Assembly (NCBI RefSeq): GCF_000332815.1
Contig: NZ_AOFD01000004.1
Span: 1-64,000 of the forward strand
Source: Arthrobacter nitrophenolicus
GTDB taxonomy: Bacteria; Actinomycetota; Actinomycetes; Actinomycetales; Micrococcaceae
Direction: 5' to 3'
Length of the DNA: 64,000 nt
Shown: positions 50,507 to 62,970 of the stretch, one piece after another
How the letters are laid out: every line of letters begins with the position of its first letter
How positions within the stretch are numbered: position 1 is the stretch's first letter
Notes under the pieces: model-generated
Told to the model about the DNA's origin: nothing
The model's input: only the letters and a program-made list of their open reading frames with translations
Databases searched by the model: none
Position numbers and translations under genes: made by a program

Positions 50507-51241
50507 TTAGGCCAGCTGGCGCTCGATCCGGGCGGCACTTTCGGCAAGGGCGGCCCCCACGGTCTCCGGATCATGGGCGGAACGGATATAGACGACGGCG
50601 AGTGCGGCCGGTCGTCCGCCAGGTACCCGGACCGGGGCTGCCAGCGAGGAGACGCCCGCAATGACTTCGTCATGGCTGGCCGAGTAGCCTTTCCGGCGTG
50701 CCTCGCCCGCCTCCGGGCGGTAGGGGATCCCCGTGTCCAGCCGGTCCCATTCGGCTTCCGTGAGTGCCGACTGGATGGCGATGCCCGGGGCGCCGGCGTT
50801 GATCGGGTGCCGGGTGCCCGGATGCTGGGCCACTGTAGCGCCTGAATGCCTGGGCTCGACGGTCACAAGGGTGATGCAGTCGTGGTGGTCCCACACAGCG
50901 ACGAAGGCCGTCATGTCCAGGGTGTTGGCCAAATGGGTCAGCTCGGGAAGCGCCGCCGCCTGGAGGTTCCGCGAAACCCCACGCGCCAGGACGGCCAGCC
51001 CGGGCCCCGGCTGGACTTTGCCGGCGTCGTCCCGCACCAGCAGCGAATGGTCCTCAAGGGTGCGCAGGATCCGGTAGGCAACCGATCGGTGCACGCCCAT
51101 GGCGTCGGCCAGTTCCGCGATGGTCAACGGCCCGGGGGCGGCGGCGAGGATTTCCAGGGCGCGGATGCCCCTGGACAGCGTCTGGGACGCGGAAGCCTGC
51201 GCCGGCGCGGCTCCTGAAGGGGCTGCAGCGGGGGGAGTCAT
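50507..51241 (-). CDS. IclR family transcriptional regulator
   Basis: A 244-residue regulator. An N-terminal winged helix-turn-helix (about residues 20–85, LTIAELADAMGVHRSVAYRI) is followed by the IclR effector domain (about 100–244, NAGAPGIAIQSAL, RRKGYSASHDEVIAGVSSLA). IclR proteins sense small organic acids or aromatic catabolites and often control the gene read in the opposite direction, here the MHS transporter. ATG 51241 is chosen because TAGGAT lies 7 bases before it; an ATG 9 bases upstream overlaps that box. Confidence 0.9.
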   Translation of the reverse strand: MTPPAAAPSGAAPAQASASQTLSRGIRALEILAAAPGPLTIAELADAMGVHRSVAYRILRTLEDHSLLVRDDAGKVQPGPGLAVLARGVSRNLQAAALPELTHLANTLDMTAFVAVWDHHDCITLVTVEPRHSGATVAQHPGTRHPINAGAPGIAIQSALTEAEWDRLDTGIPYRPEAGEARRKGYSASHDEVIAGVSSLAAPVRVPGGRPAALAVVYIRSAHDPETVGAALAESAARIERQLA

Positions 51242-51329
51242 GGGTTCCATCCTAGGTGGCCGGCTGATTGCGTTCCGTAGCTCCTATTGTGACCCAGTCC
51301 CCGCACTTTTCCGGAATGTGAACCCGGGA

Positions 51330-51342
51330 TTCCCATATGGAA
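51330..51342. promoter_or_regulatory. Candidate IclR operator
   Basis: TTCC-CATAT-GGAA, a perfect 4-bp-arm palindrome in the divergent gap, resembles the TGGAAATNATTTCCA type of IclR-family sites. It lies 89 bases from the regulator start and 152 from the transporter start. Confidence 0.4.
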
Positions 51343-51493
51343 CGCCGCAGCCATTGGCCTCCCCTCAACGAAAGTTCACGCAGGGCGTGTCTTGTCTCAC
51401 AATTTCGTAGTACCCTACTAACTAACTGACCGTTCTGTCGGTAATCCTGAAGGCGTCCCGGCGGCACTGCTGCCAATGAACAATGGAGTTTCA

Positions 51494-52825
51494 ATGACCA
51501 CACCGTCCAAGGTGGACACCCTTGCCGGCCCCAGCACCCGCCGGGAGGAACGCAAGGTCCTCGCCGGAACCCTCGTAGGCACCACCATCGAGTGGTACGA
51601 CTTCTTCATCTTTGCCCAGCTGACCGCAACGCTGCTGTCACCGCTGTTCCTTGCGCCGCTGAACGCATCGAATCCCGGCCTGGCCCAGATCCTCTCCTTT
51701 GCCCTGATCGGCATCAGCTTCCTGTTCCGGCCGCTTGGCGCCGTCGTCGCGGGACACCTGGGCGACCGGCTGGGACGCAAGGCCATGCTCGTCTTCACGC
51801 TGGTGATGATGGGCGCGGCAACGGCGCTGATCGGCATGCTGCCCACCTACGCGCAGATCGGCGCCTGGGCCCCCATCCTGCTGATCCTCCTTCGGATCGT
51901 CCAGGGCTTCTCGGCCGGCGGCGAATGGGGCGGTGCGGCGCTGATGGCCGTGGAGCACGCACCCCTGAACAAGCGTGGCCTGTTCGGCGCCTATCCGCAG
52001 ATCGGGGTTCCCGTGGGCATGATCCTGGCCACGGGCCTGCTGTTCTTCCTGAACAGCAGCATGTCCAAGGAAGACTTCGCCGCCTGGGGCTGGCGGGTGC
52101 CGTTCCTGCTGTCCATCGTGCTGATCGTGGTGGGTTACCTCATCCGCCGCGCCGTGGCGGAAAGCCCGGTCTTCCAGGAGATGGCCGCCCGCAAGGCGGA
52201 GAGCAAGGCGCCGCTGGGTGAACTGGTCCGCAGCCACAAGAAGCCGGTCCTGTACTCCACCATGATCTTCATCGCCAACAACGCCGCCGGCTACCTGCTG
52301 ATCGCGTTCTTCATCGCCTACGCAACCCGCACGCTGCAGATGCCTGCCCCGCCGGTCCTGCTGGCCACCACCCTGGCCTCCTTCGGCTGGCTGATCTTTA
52401 CGCTGGTAGGCGGGTGGCTCTCGGACCGCATCGGCCGCGTCAAGACCTTCCTCACCGGCTATGCCATCGTCTTCGCCTGGATGATTCCGATGTTCGCCCT
52501 GATCGACACGAAGAACATCTGGCTCTACGGCGTGGCGCTGTTCGTCCTCACGATCGGCCTCGGCCTCTCCTATGGCCCCATGTCCGCGATGTACGCGGAA
52601 ATGTTCCCGGCGAATGTCCGCTATTCGGGTATTTCCATTGGGTATGCCTTCGGCGCCATCCTGGGCGGCGCGTTCGCGGCCACCATCGCCGAGTTCCTGC
52701 TGCAGACCACCAAGTGGGCCGGTTCCATCGGTATCTACATCATGGTGCTCTGCGTCATCTCCGCCATTGGCGTGGTGCTCGCAAAGGAAACCAAGGGCAG
52801 GCCGCTGGGAGTCAGCCACCACTAG
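51494..52825 (+). CDS. MHS family metabolite:proton symporter
   Basis: A 443-residue MFS protein of the metabolite:H+ symporter branch (citrate, shikimate, proline/betaine, aromatic acids). Marks are GTTIEWYDFFIFAQ at the first helix, GHLGDRLGRKAMLV (loop 2–3 motif), GFSAGGEWGGAALMAVEHAP and PVGMILATGLL. Twelve hydrophobic segments are visible. ATG 51494 follows TGGAG at 7 bases; an ATG 18 bases upstream lacks such a site. The divergent IclR gene suggests regulation by its substrate, which cannot be named from sequence. Confidence 0.9.
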   Translation: MTTPSKVDTLAGPSTRREERKVLAGTLVGTTIEWYDFFIFAQLTATLLSPLFLAPLNASNPGLAQILSFALIGISFLFRPLGAVVAGHLGDRLGRKAMLVFTLVMMGAATALIGMLPTYAQIGAWAPILLILLRIVQGFSAGGEWGGAALMAVEHAPLNKRGLFGAYPQIGVPVGMILATGLLFFLNSSMSKEDFAAWGWRVPFLLSIVLIVVGYLIRRAVAESPVFQEMAARKAESKAPLGELVRSHKKPVLYSTMIFIANNAAGYLLIAFFIAYATRTLQMPAPPVLLATTLASFGWLIFTLVGGWLSDRIGRVKTFLTGYAIVFAWMIPMFALIDTKNIWLYGVALFVLTIGLGLSYGPMSAMYAEMFPANVRYSGISIGYAFGAILGGAFAATIAEFLLQTTKWAGSIGIYIMVLCVISAIGVVLAKETKGRPLGVSHH

Positions 52826-52864
52826 CGACCAGGGCAGCCAAAAGCGCCGCAACAATCAATAGGC

Positions 52865-52904
52865 CGGCAGCGGGCCCGGACCAGGTGGTCCGGGCCCGCT
52901 GCCG
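52865..52904. terminator. 19-bp perfect hairpin between converging genes
   Basis: A 19-base arm (52865–52883, starting CGGCAGCGGG) pairs perfectly with 52886–52904 around a GG loop. It lies between the MHS transporter and the phosphoribosyltransferase gene and should act on both strands, though it lacks T-runs. Confidence 0.8.
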
Positions 52905-52920
52905 TGCGTGGCTGGAAGTG

Positions 52921-53568
52921 CTACTGACTCAGGAAGCTGATGGCGTCGTCGTCGGTGAGCTGTTCGAAATGCCGGTAGAAGCTGCCCACCGCACGGAACT
53001 TGCCCGGCAGGTGCAGGCAGATCACGGCGTCACAAACGCGCTCCACGGAGGCCTCGGCATCGATGGAGGCCACCGGAGCGGCGGCCACCACGGTAGCGGC
53101 CCCACCTTCGCGGACTGCCTCGACGGCGGCCCGCATGGTGGCTCCAGTGGCCAGGCCGTCGTCCACCAGCACCACGGTCTTCCCGTTGAGGTCATGTTCG
53201 GTGCCGGGGTAGAGGTCCACGCGGCGGAGCAGTTCGGCACGCTCGCGCTCCTCCACTTCATCGAGCCGCTCGCGGCGAACCCCGTGCTCCAGGACGCGGT
53301 CCAGCAGGGGCTTGTTGATGAGCCGGACAATGCGGCCGCGTGCCCATGCCAGCGCTCCATAGGCGGTCTCCTCATGTCCCGGGATGCCCAGTTTCCGCAC
53401 CAGCACCGTTCCCACGGGAAGGTAGAGGGCCTTGGCGGCCGCAGCGGCCACCGGAATCCCGCCGCGTGCCAGGCCCAGGACCAGGGTGTCCGGCCGCTCC
53501 CGGAACTGCGGAAGTACCGCGGCCAGCCGCTCGCCGGCCTCCGTGCGGTCTTCGAAACGGGTAACCAT
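52921..53568 (-). CDS. Phosphoribosyltransferase family protein
   Basis: A 215-residue type I PRTase-fold protein with the PRPP-binding motif TVVLVDDGLATGATM near residue 116, and VLVRKLGIPGHEETAYGALA near residue 51. Relatives in actinobacteria are annotated only as phosphoribosyltransferase; many may be regulatory or have orphan substrates. ATG 53568 follows CTGGAGGAGCAG and is preferred over an ATG 24 bases upstream. The hydrolase gene ends 64 bases upstream on the same strand. Confidence 0.85.
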   Translation of the reverse strand: MVTRFEDRTEAGERLAAVLPQFRERPDTLVLGLARGGIPVAAAAAKALYLPVGTVLVRKLGIPGHEETAYGALAWARGRIVRLINKPLLDRVLEHGVRRERLDEVEERERAELLRRVDLYPGTEHDLNGKTVVLVDDGLATGATMRAAVEAVREGGAATVVAAAPVASIDAEASVERVCDAVICLHLPGKFRAVGSFYRHFEQLTDDDAISFLSQ

Positions 53569-53656
53569 CTGCTCCTCCAGGCTTTCCTGCACCTGGCTTC
53601 AGCCTACCGCCAGCCCCGGCAGCCTGTGCCCGGGCCATGCGGCAGAGATGCCGGAC

Positions 53657-54483
53657 CTATATGGCCAGGAACGCGATGGCAGCCTGTTTGAAGGCCCGGC
53701 TGGTGACAGCGTTGGTGTGGTTGCGTCCCGGCAGGACCAGCTGTTCGGCCATGGAACCGGCGCTTGCCGCCAGCTCTGCGAGTTTCGGCAGGCTGCCCAC
53801 CCGTTCGTCCTGGTCGCCCGAGACCAGGAGCATCGGAACGTGGGGGACGGCCTCGGAAGGGTCGTACGGTTCTGCCTTGATGGCCTCCACCAGGGACAGG
53901 AGGGCGAAGATGTTGTTGCTGGGCAGCAGCAGGGCCATCTTCAGGAGACGGGCAGTGGATTCGTCGGCGATCGGGGTGCCGTCGGCCAGGTAGTCCTGGG
54001 CGGCCACCAGGTCGAACTCCGCCAGTGGATCTGCGGTGTTCGCTCCACCCAGGACCAGTCGGTGGACGATCTCCGGCTGGGTTGCGCCGAACTCCCAGGC
54101 GAGCCGGGAACCCAGCGAATAGCCCACAACGTCCAGTCCGCTGGAAGGGTCGCCGGCCTGAAGAGGCCGAACGCCGGCGTCGAACGCTGCCTGCAGCAGG
54201 TCCGCACGGATCCTGCTGGGGGAGTAGGAATCACGGTCCTCGGGCGCACCGCTGCGGCCATGCCCCGGCAGGTCCACGGTGATCACCCGGCGTCCCGCCT
54301 GCAGCAGCGCCTGCACCCAGCCGGTGTCCTCCCAGTTGAGCTTGGAGGAGGAGGAAAAGCCGTGCAGCAGCAGCACCGGCCGGAGCCCGGCATCCTCCTC
54401 CGGTTCGTGGACCCCCACGTACAGCTGGGGGTCCGTGCCCTCCACAGTGTGGGTTTGCTGTTGGCCGGTGTGCCTGCACTCAT
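53657..54483 (-). CDS. Alpha/beta hydrolase (likely one-base frameshift at the N-terminus)
   Basis: A soluble alpha/beta hydrolase: oxyanion region LLLHGFSSSSKLNW, nucleophile elbow VVGYSLGSRL, acid in LLVSGDQDERVG, and histidine in PGRNHTNAV. The body is open from GTG 54445. A better start is ATG 54483 (SAGTPANSKPTLW), which has GAGGA upstream and joins EGTDPQLYVGVHE if one G is added near 54443. That gives 275 residues. The substrate is unknown; the closest style is the pimeloyl-ester/haloperoxidase-like group. Confidence 0.8.
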
Positions 54484-54546
54484 GCTGTCAGTCCTCATCA
54501 ACTCATGCGTCCGGGCGGGCCCGGCGCGACGGTGCCTGGCATCACT

Positions 54547-55943
54547 CTACCTGCCGTGCTGGCGCCGGGCGGCGCCGGAGGACCGGCGTGTGAACCGGGC
54601 TCCCAGCGCGCAGGCGAGGGCGATGCCGGCGATCAGGGCAAAGGTGCTGAAAAGCTGCACCCGGCTGGCGTCGGCGCTGAAGCCGACGGCAAAGATCAGT
54701 GCCAGCAGGACCAGGCCAACAATAGTGAGGCCCGGGAAGCCCTTCATCCGCAGGGGGAGGCGGATGTCCTCCCGGTCCGCGCGGCGGCGCAGCACCAGCT
54801 GGGACACCAGCGCGCTGCCCCACACCACCAGGCAGGTGGACCCCACCAGCTGGAAGAGCGCCGGCAGGATGCGCTCCGGGAAGAGCAGTTCCAGGACGGT
54901 GGCAATGAAACCGAAGGCCACGGAGACCGCGACCGCGAGCATCGGGACGCTCTGCCCGGCCAGCCGCGAGAGGAAAGCCGGCGCCTCCCCCCGCTCCGCC
55001 AGCGAATAGACCATCCGCGAGGCGCCGTACAGGTTGGCATTCAGCGCGGAAAGGAGCGCGACGACGGCCACCAGGGTTATGGCTGTGGCGGCACCCGGGA
55101 TGCCTGCGGCGTCGAGGACGCCGGCGAAGGGCGACGCCAGTGCGCCGGACGTGGCGGGAAGGACTGCGGCGATGACGAACACCGAGCCGATGTAGAACAC
55201 CAGGATCCGCCACACCACGGTGCGGATGGCCTTTCCCACGCTGTGCTCGGGATCTTCCGTCTCCGCTGCCGCCACCGAGACGATTTCGGTTCCACCGAAG
55301 GCGAAGATCACCACGAAGAGCGCCGAGGCGATGCCTCCCAGTCCCTGCGGGGCGAAATCCGTGGTGAGGTTTGCCAGGCCGGGCGAGGCAACGTCCGGCA
55401 GGAGTCCCAGCAGAAGGCTGCGCCCACCACCAGGAACAGCACGATCGCGGCCACCTTGAGGATGGCAAACCAAAATTCGAACTCCCCGAAGTTCCGGACG
55501 CCGGCCAGGTTGATCCCGGTGAAGACCACCATGAACACCAGTGCAAGTGCCCAGACCGGGATGACGGGCCATACCGAAAACAGCAGCCCTGCGGCGCCGA
55601 GTGCTTCGGCGGCGATCACCACCACCAGCTGCAGCCACCACAGCCACCCGATGGTGGCCCCGGCAGTCTTGCCCAGGGCCCTTTCCGCATAGACGGAGAA
55701 GGCCCCGCTGGTCGGATTCGCCGCCGCCATCTCGCCCAGTGCCCACATCACCAGGATGATGAGTGTCCCTGCCACAAGGTAGGAGACCAGCACAGCGGGG
55801 CCCGCCGCCTGGATGCCGGCGCCGGAACCGAGGAACAGGCCGGCGCCGATGGCGGATCCCAGCCCCATCATGGTGAGCTGCCGGGGCTTCATGCTGTGGC
55901 CGAGGTGGTGCTGCGGGCGGGCGGGGGCGGACTTCGTCGTCAT
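54547..55943 (-). CDS. Amino acid permease, APC superfamily (one-base frameshift as read)
   Basis: A 12-helix amino acid:proton symporter of the AAT branch. It opens MTTKSAPARPQHHLG, then KPRQLTMMGLGSAIGAGLFL, the helix-1 signature. ANPTSGAFSVYAERALG and GTEIVSVAAAETEDPEH are also typical. The frame breaks near 55414. One base added to CCTTCTGCTG restores GAAFLLGLLPDVASPG and 465 residues. ATG 55943 follows AAGAAGG. The amino acid carried is not predictable. Confidence 0.87.
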
Positions 55944-56068
55944 GGAAGTGAACCTTCTTGGGGTCTTGGGTTTTCGTCCTCTTGGGACCACTCGAATTTA
56001 CCGCCTGGCGGGCGCCCTGCCGAAACGCCCCTGCCGGGCCTCCGGGCGCATCCGGCCCGGGGCGCATT

Positions 56069-56082
56069 TCCGACGCGTCGGA
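56069..56082. promoter_or_regulatory. 14-bp perfect palindrome, possible operator
   Basis: TCCGACGCGTCGGA lies in the divergent gap between the amino acid permease and nrtR. It is long and symmetric enough to be a regulator site; the regulator is unknown. Confidence 0.35.
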
Positions 56083-56111
56083 CACATTTCCGGTTTAGGG
56101 CCCGACGGCCT

Positions 56112-56143
56112 TAGAATCAGTTAAGGTCACGTTGACTATAACT
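56112..56143 (+). promoter_or_regulatory. NrtR operator with overlapping -10 box
   Basis: AGTTAAGGTCA (56119–56129) and TGACTATAACT (56133–56143) match as an inverted repeat at 9 of 11 positions around CGT. The TAGTCA/TGACTA core is the kind reported for actinobacterial NrtR sites. TAGAAT at 56112–56117 is a good -10 box, so bound NrtR would cover the transcription start. Confidence 0.7.
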
Positions 56144-56187
56144 GGCGGGACCGGCAGCCGGACCGGAATGAAGAAGGAGGTGGATGT

Positions 56188-56897
56188 ATGTACTACAGCT
56201 CAGCGAATGTCTCCGAGCGCCGTGCCGCGCCCCCTTCGCTTGCCATTTCCACGGTGATTTTTGCCCTGCGGCCCAGCGAAACATCGGGCCGGCCCACCCT
56301 GTGGCTGCCGCTGGTGCGCCGAATCCGCGAACCCTTCAAGGGACTGTGGGCCTTGCCCGGCGGCCCCCTCAGCCATGATGAGTCCCTCCAGGACGCCGCA
56401 TCACGGAACCTTCGGGAAACGACCGGCCTGGCCCCCAACTACCTGGAGCAGCTGTACGCCTTCGGCGGCCTGCACCGGTCACCCACCCAGCGGGTGGTCT
56501 CCATTGTCTATTGGGCCCTGGTCCAGCCGACGGAGGCGGCGCTGGCCGACGTTTCCGAGAATGTGCGGTGGTTCCGGGCGGACCGGCTGGGCGACCTGGC
56601 GTTCGACCATAACGCGATTGTGGACTACGCACTCTGGCGCCTCCGGAACAAGCTGGCCTACGGCTCGGTGGCCTACCACCTCCTGGGCGAGTACTTCACC
56701 CTCGCCCAGGTCCGCGAGGTCTACGAAGCGTCCTGGACCGCCAGCTGGACCCTGCCAACTTCCGGCGCCAGCTCAGGTCCACCCCGGAAATCGAAGAAAC
56801 AGACCAATTCCTCCAGGGCGGTAAACACCGCCCGCCCCGCCTCTACCGCTTTACCGGCCGTCCCGGCCTTGATCCAGACAACAGGAGCACACTATGA
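56188..56897 (+). CDS. nrtR: NrtR, Nudix-related regulator of NAD biosynthesis (one-base frameshift as read)
   Basis: NrtR is a repressor whose Nudix-like domain senses ADP-ribose and whose winged-helix domain binds DNA. The Nudix part (about residues 10–145) has LPGGPLSHDESLQDA with RNLRETTGL, a degenerate Nudix box as expected for a sensor. The helix-turn-helix part follows (AYHLLGEYFTLAQVREVYEA). The frame breaks near 56730. One G added gives AVLDRQLDPANFRRQLRST and LYRFTGRPGLDPD, with a stop at 56897 that overlaps the nadA ATG; total 236 residues. AAGGAGG precedes ATG 56188. Confidence 0.87.
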
Positions 56898-58197
56898 GCA
56901 GCGTCAACACAGCAATCCAGCTCATCACGCGTGAACAGGCCGAAAAGGGGGCAGCCGCCAAAGGCAGCACCTGCAGCCCCGCCCTCGCCAAGGGCCCGTG
57001 GGACTACGATCTGGCCGAGGCGCTTGCCGGCATCCCCGCCTACGGTCCGGGAGCCTCCAGCGCCGACGTGGCGCCGGCGGCCACCCCGCGGCAGGGGCAG
57101 CTGCCTGAGGAATACAAGCTGGCCAGCGACGCCGAGCTTGCCGAACGAATCACCGCCGCCAAAGCTGCCCTGGGGGACCGTGCCGTCATCCTGGGGCACT
57201 TCTACCAGCGGGACGAGGTTGTCCAGTACGCGGACTTCGTGGGCGACTCCTTCCAGCTGGCCAACGCCGCACTCACCCGGCCGGACGCAGAAGCCATCAT
57301 TTTCTGCGGGGTCCACTTCATGGCTGAAACCGCGGATATCCTCTCCAAGCCCGACCAGGCTGTCATCCTGCCTAACCTCGCCGCCGGCTGCTCCATGGCG
57401 GACATGGCCGACGCCGACTCCGTCGCCGAGTGCTGGGAACAGCTGGAGGAAATCTTCGGCACCGAGCCCGACGCCGACGGCCGGGTTCCGGTGATTCCCG
57501 TCACCTACATGAATTCCTCCGCAGCCCTCAAGGCATTCTGCGGCGAGCACGGGGGCATCGTGTGCACCTCGTCCAATGCTAAGACAGTCCTTGAATGGGC
57601 CTTCCAGCGGGCACAGCGCGTGCTGTTCTTCCCGGACCAGCACCTGGCCGCAACACCGCAAAGGCGCTGGGCGTGCCGCTGGAGCAGATGCCCATGTGGA
57701 ACCCGCGCAAGGAACTCGGCGGCAACGGGGAGCAGGCGCTCCTGGATTCACGGGTCATCCTGTGGCACGGGTTCTGCTCCGTCCACAAGCGCTTCACCAC
57801 CGCCCAGATCGACAAGGCACGGGCCGACTACCCCGGCGTCCAGGTGATCGTCCACCCGGAGTGCCCCATGGAAGTGGTGAACGCCGCCGATTCCGCCGGT
57901 TCGACGGACTTCATCAAGAAAGCCATCGCCGGCGCCACGGAGCCCACAACCTTCGCGATCGGCACCGAGATCAACATGGTGAACCGGCTCGCCGCCGAGT
58001 ACCCGCAGCACACCATCTTCTGCCTTGACCCCGTTATCTGCCCCTGCTCAACCATGTACCGGATCCACCCGGGCTACCTCGCCTGGGTGCTCGAGGAACT
58101 GGTTGCCGGCCGGGTGGTGAACAGGATCACCGTGGACGATGCCGTGCAGGCCAACGCCCGGACCGCCCTTGAGCGCATGCTCGCGGCCAGGCCGTAG
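56894..58197 (+). CDS. nadA: Quinolinate synthase NadA (one-base frameshift as read)
   Basis: NadA condenses iminoaspartate with dihydroxyacetone phosphate to quinolinate, using a [4Fe–4S] cluster. The N-terminal part includes ILGHFYQRDEVVQYADFVGD, FCGVHFMAETADIL and LAAGCSMADMA. After one G is added near 57647, HLGRNTAKALGVP continues into WHGFCSVHKRF, VHPECPMEVV and DPVICPCSTMYRIHP, which carry further cluster and substrate residues. The product is then 434 residues. It overlaps nrtR by 4 bases and is followed after 13 bases by nadB. Confidence 0.93.
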
Positions 58198-58210
58198 CGA
58201 AGGCCCCACC

Positions 58211-60874
<2,664 letters not shown>

Positions 60875-60881
60875 GCACACT

Positions 60882-62039
60882 GTGATTTTCCTGGATGCCG
60901 CCGCCACCACCCCCGTCCGCCGTGAGGTGCTCGAGGCCATGTGGCCCTACCTCACCGGAGAATTCGGAAACCCCTCCAGCCACCACACGCTGGGGGAGTC
61001 CGCCGCGCGGGCACTGGCTGACGCCCGGGCCTCCGTGGCCGCCGCACTGGGCTGCCGGCCGGGCGAAGTGACCTTCACGTCGGGAGGGACCGAAGCTGAC
61101 AACCTGGCCGTGAAGGGTATCGCCCTGGCCCGGCAGGCCGCGGACCCTGCCGTGAACCGGGTGGTGATCAGCGCCGTCGAACACCCGGCGGTGGAGGAAT
61201 CCGCCCGCTACCTGGAACGCTTCCACGGCTTCAGCGTGGACGTGGTGCCGGTGGACAGCTATGGACAGGTGACGCCCAAGGCGCTCGGGGACGTCCTCCG
61301 GCCGGAGACGGCGCTGGTCAGCGTGATGTACGCCAACAATGAGGTGGGCACCGTCCAGCCGATCACGGAGCTGGCCGCCCTGGCCAGGGAGCGCGGAATC
61401 CCCTTCCACACCGACGCCGTGCAGGCGGCAGGCTGGCTGGCCCTGGACACCAAGGCCCTCGGCGTGGACGCACTGAGCATCTCCGGCCACAAACTGGGGG
61501 CGCCCAAAGGCTGTGGCGTGCTTTTTGTCCGGAGCCGGACAAGGACGGAGCCGCTCATCCACGGGGGCGGGCAGGAACGCGGCCGGCGGTCCGGCACCGA
61601 GAACGTTGCCGGCGCCGTCGGCCTGGCCACCGCGCTGGCACTTTCCCAGGCACGCCAGCAGGACCAGCAGGCGAGGGTCACGGCGCTACGGGACAACTTC
61701 GTCAGTGCAGTGTTGTCGGCCGTCCCCGGAGCCGTCCTCACCGGCCACCCCACGGACCGCCTCCCGTCCGTGGCGTCCTTCTGCTTTCCCGGCACCAGCG
61801 GCGAGTCCGTGCTGCTGGAACTGGAACGCCAGGGCGTGGTGTGTTCCAGCGGATCGGCGTGTGCAGCCGGATCGGAGGCGCCGTCGCCGGTGCTGACGGC
61901 CCTGGGGATTCCCGCCGAGGTTGCCCAGACGGCGGTCCGGTTCAGCTTCGATTCCTACGTCACCGCGGAGGACCTGGCCGCTGCGGCCGCCGCCGTGGGT
62001 TCCGCCGTCACCAGCGTCAGGGCCCTGGGCGCAGGCTGA
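60882..62039 (+). CDS. Cysteine desulfurase (NifS/IscS-like) of the NAD operon
   Basis: A class V aminotransferase-fold PLP enzyme that strips sulfur from cysteine for Fe–S assembly. The 385-residue protein has FTSGGTEADNLAVKG near residue 65, the PLP lysine in SISGHKLGAPKGCGVLF near residue 201, and the persulfide cysteine in GVVCSSGSACAAGS near residue 325. GTG 60882 lies 7 bases after nadC. Its place at the end of nrtR–nadABC suggests it builds the NadA cluster, as the NifS-like partner (NadS/YrvO type) does elsewhere. Confidence 0.9.
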   Translation: MIFLDAAATTPVRREVLEAMWPYLTGEFGNPSSHHTLGESAARALADARASVAAALGCRPGEVTFTSGGTEADNLAVKGIALARQAADPAVNRVVISAVEHPAVEESARYLERFHGFSVDVVPVDSYGQVTPKALGDVLRPETALVSVMYANNEVGTVQPITELAALARERGIPFHTDAVQAAGWLALDTKALGVDALSISGHKLGAPKGCGVLFVRSRTRTEPLIHGGGQERGRRSGTENVAGAVGLATALALSQARQQDQQARVTALRDNFVSAVLSAVPGAVLTGHPTDRLPSVASFCFPGTSGESVLLELERQGVVCSSGSACAAGSEAPSPVLTALGIPAEVAQTAVRFSFDSYVTAEDLAAAAAAVGSAVTSVRALGAG

Positions 62040-62152
62040 CGGCGCCGGCTGAACGCACGGGCTGACGGCGCTGGTCGCTGATCGCTGGTCGCTGGCCATG
62101 GGCGCCGGCAGCATTGTTTGACGGCGCGACGACGCCACGGCTTAGGCGGGCG

Positions 62153-62812
62153 TCAGTACAACTCGCCCACCGGGATATCCACGGCCAGACGGTTGGCCGG
62201 GCCCGGCAGGGGGCACGCCCACGCCTCGTTGTAGGCGCAGGACGGGTTGTAGGCAAAGTTGAAGTCCAGGACGAACGTGGCATCGGCGCCGGTGCCCTGG
62301 ACACCGTGGAAGGCGCCCTTGATGGTGTCCAGGAGGTACCGTCCGCCACCGTAGCTGCCGCCCGGCTGGCCCGCCGTCGCATCCCTGAACGGCACGAAGA
62401 TGCCGCCGCCGTACCCATGCAGTTTCCACACGGCAAGCTGCACCATCTCCGGCAGGTCAAAGGTGCCCAGCCGGATGAAGTGGAGCACGCCGTCGGTCCC
62501 GGTGTCCACCGCCATCTCCCGGCCGGCACCCTCCTTGGTCAGCGGCACGTGGAAGCGGTAGATGGGGTCATAGTCGGCCGTTTTGAGGCCGGAGAACAGC
62601 GCCTTGCCCTCGGCAGTGAGTGCCGAGGCCGGGTGCGTGGCAAACATCAGGTCCCGCTGGTGCCGCCAGTAGGAATGCGCCTCCGCCGGACTTTCGGCGG
62701 AGATCTTCCGGACGTTTTCGTACAGGGCAAAGGTCCGGAGCCGCCAGTCCGCGATGTCGACGGCGGAGATGTCCGCGGGGTTTTCTTCGGCCGTGCCGTG
62801 CTGTTCCGCCAT
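62153..62812 (-). CDS. DUF1684 family protein
   Basis: A 219-residue protein matching DUF1684: FALYENVRKISAESPA, HSYWRHQRDLMFATHPAS, FIRLGTFDLPEMVQLAVW, YGGGRYLLDTIKGAFHG and DFNFAYNPSCAYNEAWACPL. The last block is the family hallmark with its conserved Asn/Cys/Tyr set. The function is unknown; it has no signal peptide. ATG 62812 follows TAGGCT at 7 bases on the minus strand. It converges on the cysteine desulfurase gene. Confidence 0.88.
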   Translation of the reverse strand: MAEQHGTAEENPADISAVDIADWRLRTFALYENVRKISAESPAEAHSYWRHQRDLMFATHPASALTAEGKALFSGLKTADYDPIYRFHVPLTKEGAGREMAVDTGTDGVLHFIRLGTFDLPEMVQLAVWKLHGYGGGIFVPFRDATAGQPGGSYGGGRYLLDTIKGAFHGVQGTGADATFVLDFNFAYNPSCAYNEAWACPLPGPANRLAVDIPVGELY

Positions 62813-62819
62813 AGTCCCC

Positions 62820-62825
62820 AGCCTA
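62820..62825 (-). promoter_or_regulatory. Candidate -10 box for the DUF1684 gene
   Basis: TAGGCT on the minus strand, 7 bases before the ATG at 62812. Confidence 0.4.
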
Positions 62826-62958
62826 GCCCCCGTGACAGGTATGCAGGTTCGACGGCGACACGCCCACCGGGCACGCCCGGTCCGGCGGCTGGGATCCGGA
62901 CGGGAGGGGCCGGCAGGAAACACCCCGCCGCCCGCCGTGGCAAGCAGGGAAGCGCGGC

Positions 62959-62964
62959 TAGGCT
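62959..62964 (+). promoter_or_regulatory. Candidate -10 box for the lipoprotein gene
   Basis: TAGGCT, 6 bases before the ATG at 62971. Confidence 0.4.
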
Positions 62965-62970
62965 GGCTCC

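Noticed and set aside
62040..62110. Short direct repeats (GCTGGTCGCTG) after the cysteine desulfurase gene
   Set aside because: The copies are short and imperfect, with no hairpin or open frame; likely chance repeats in GC-rich spacer.
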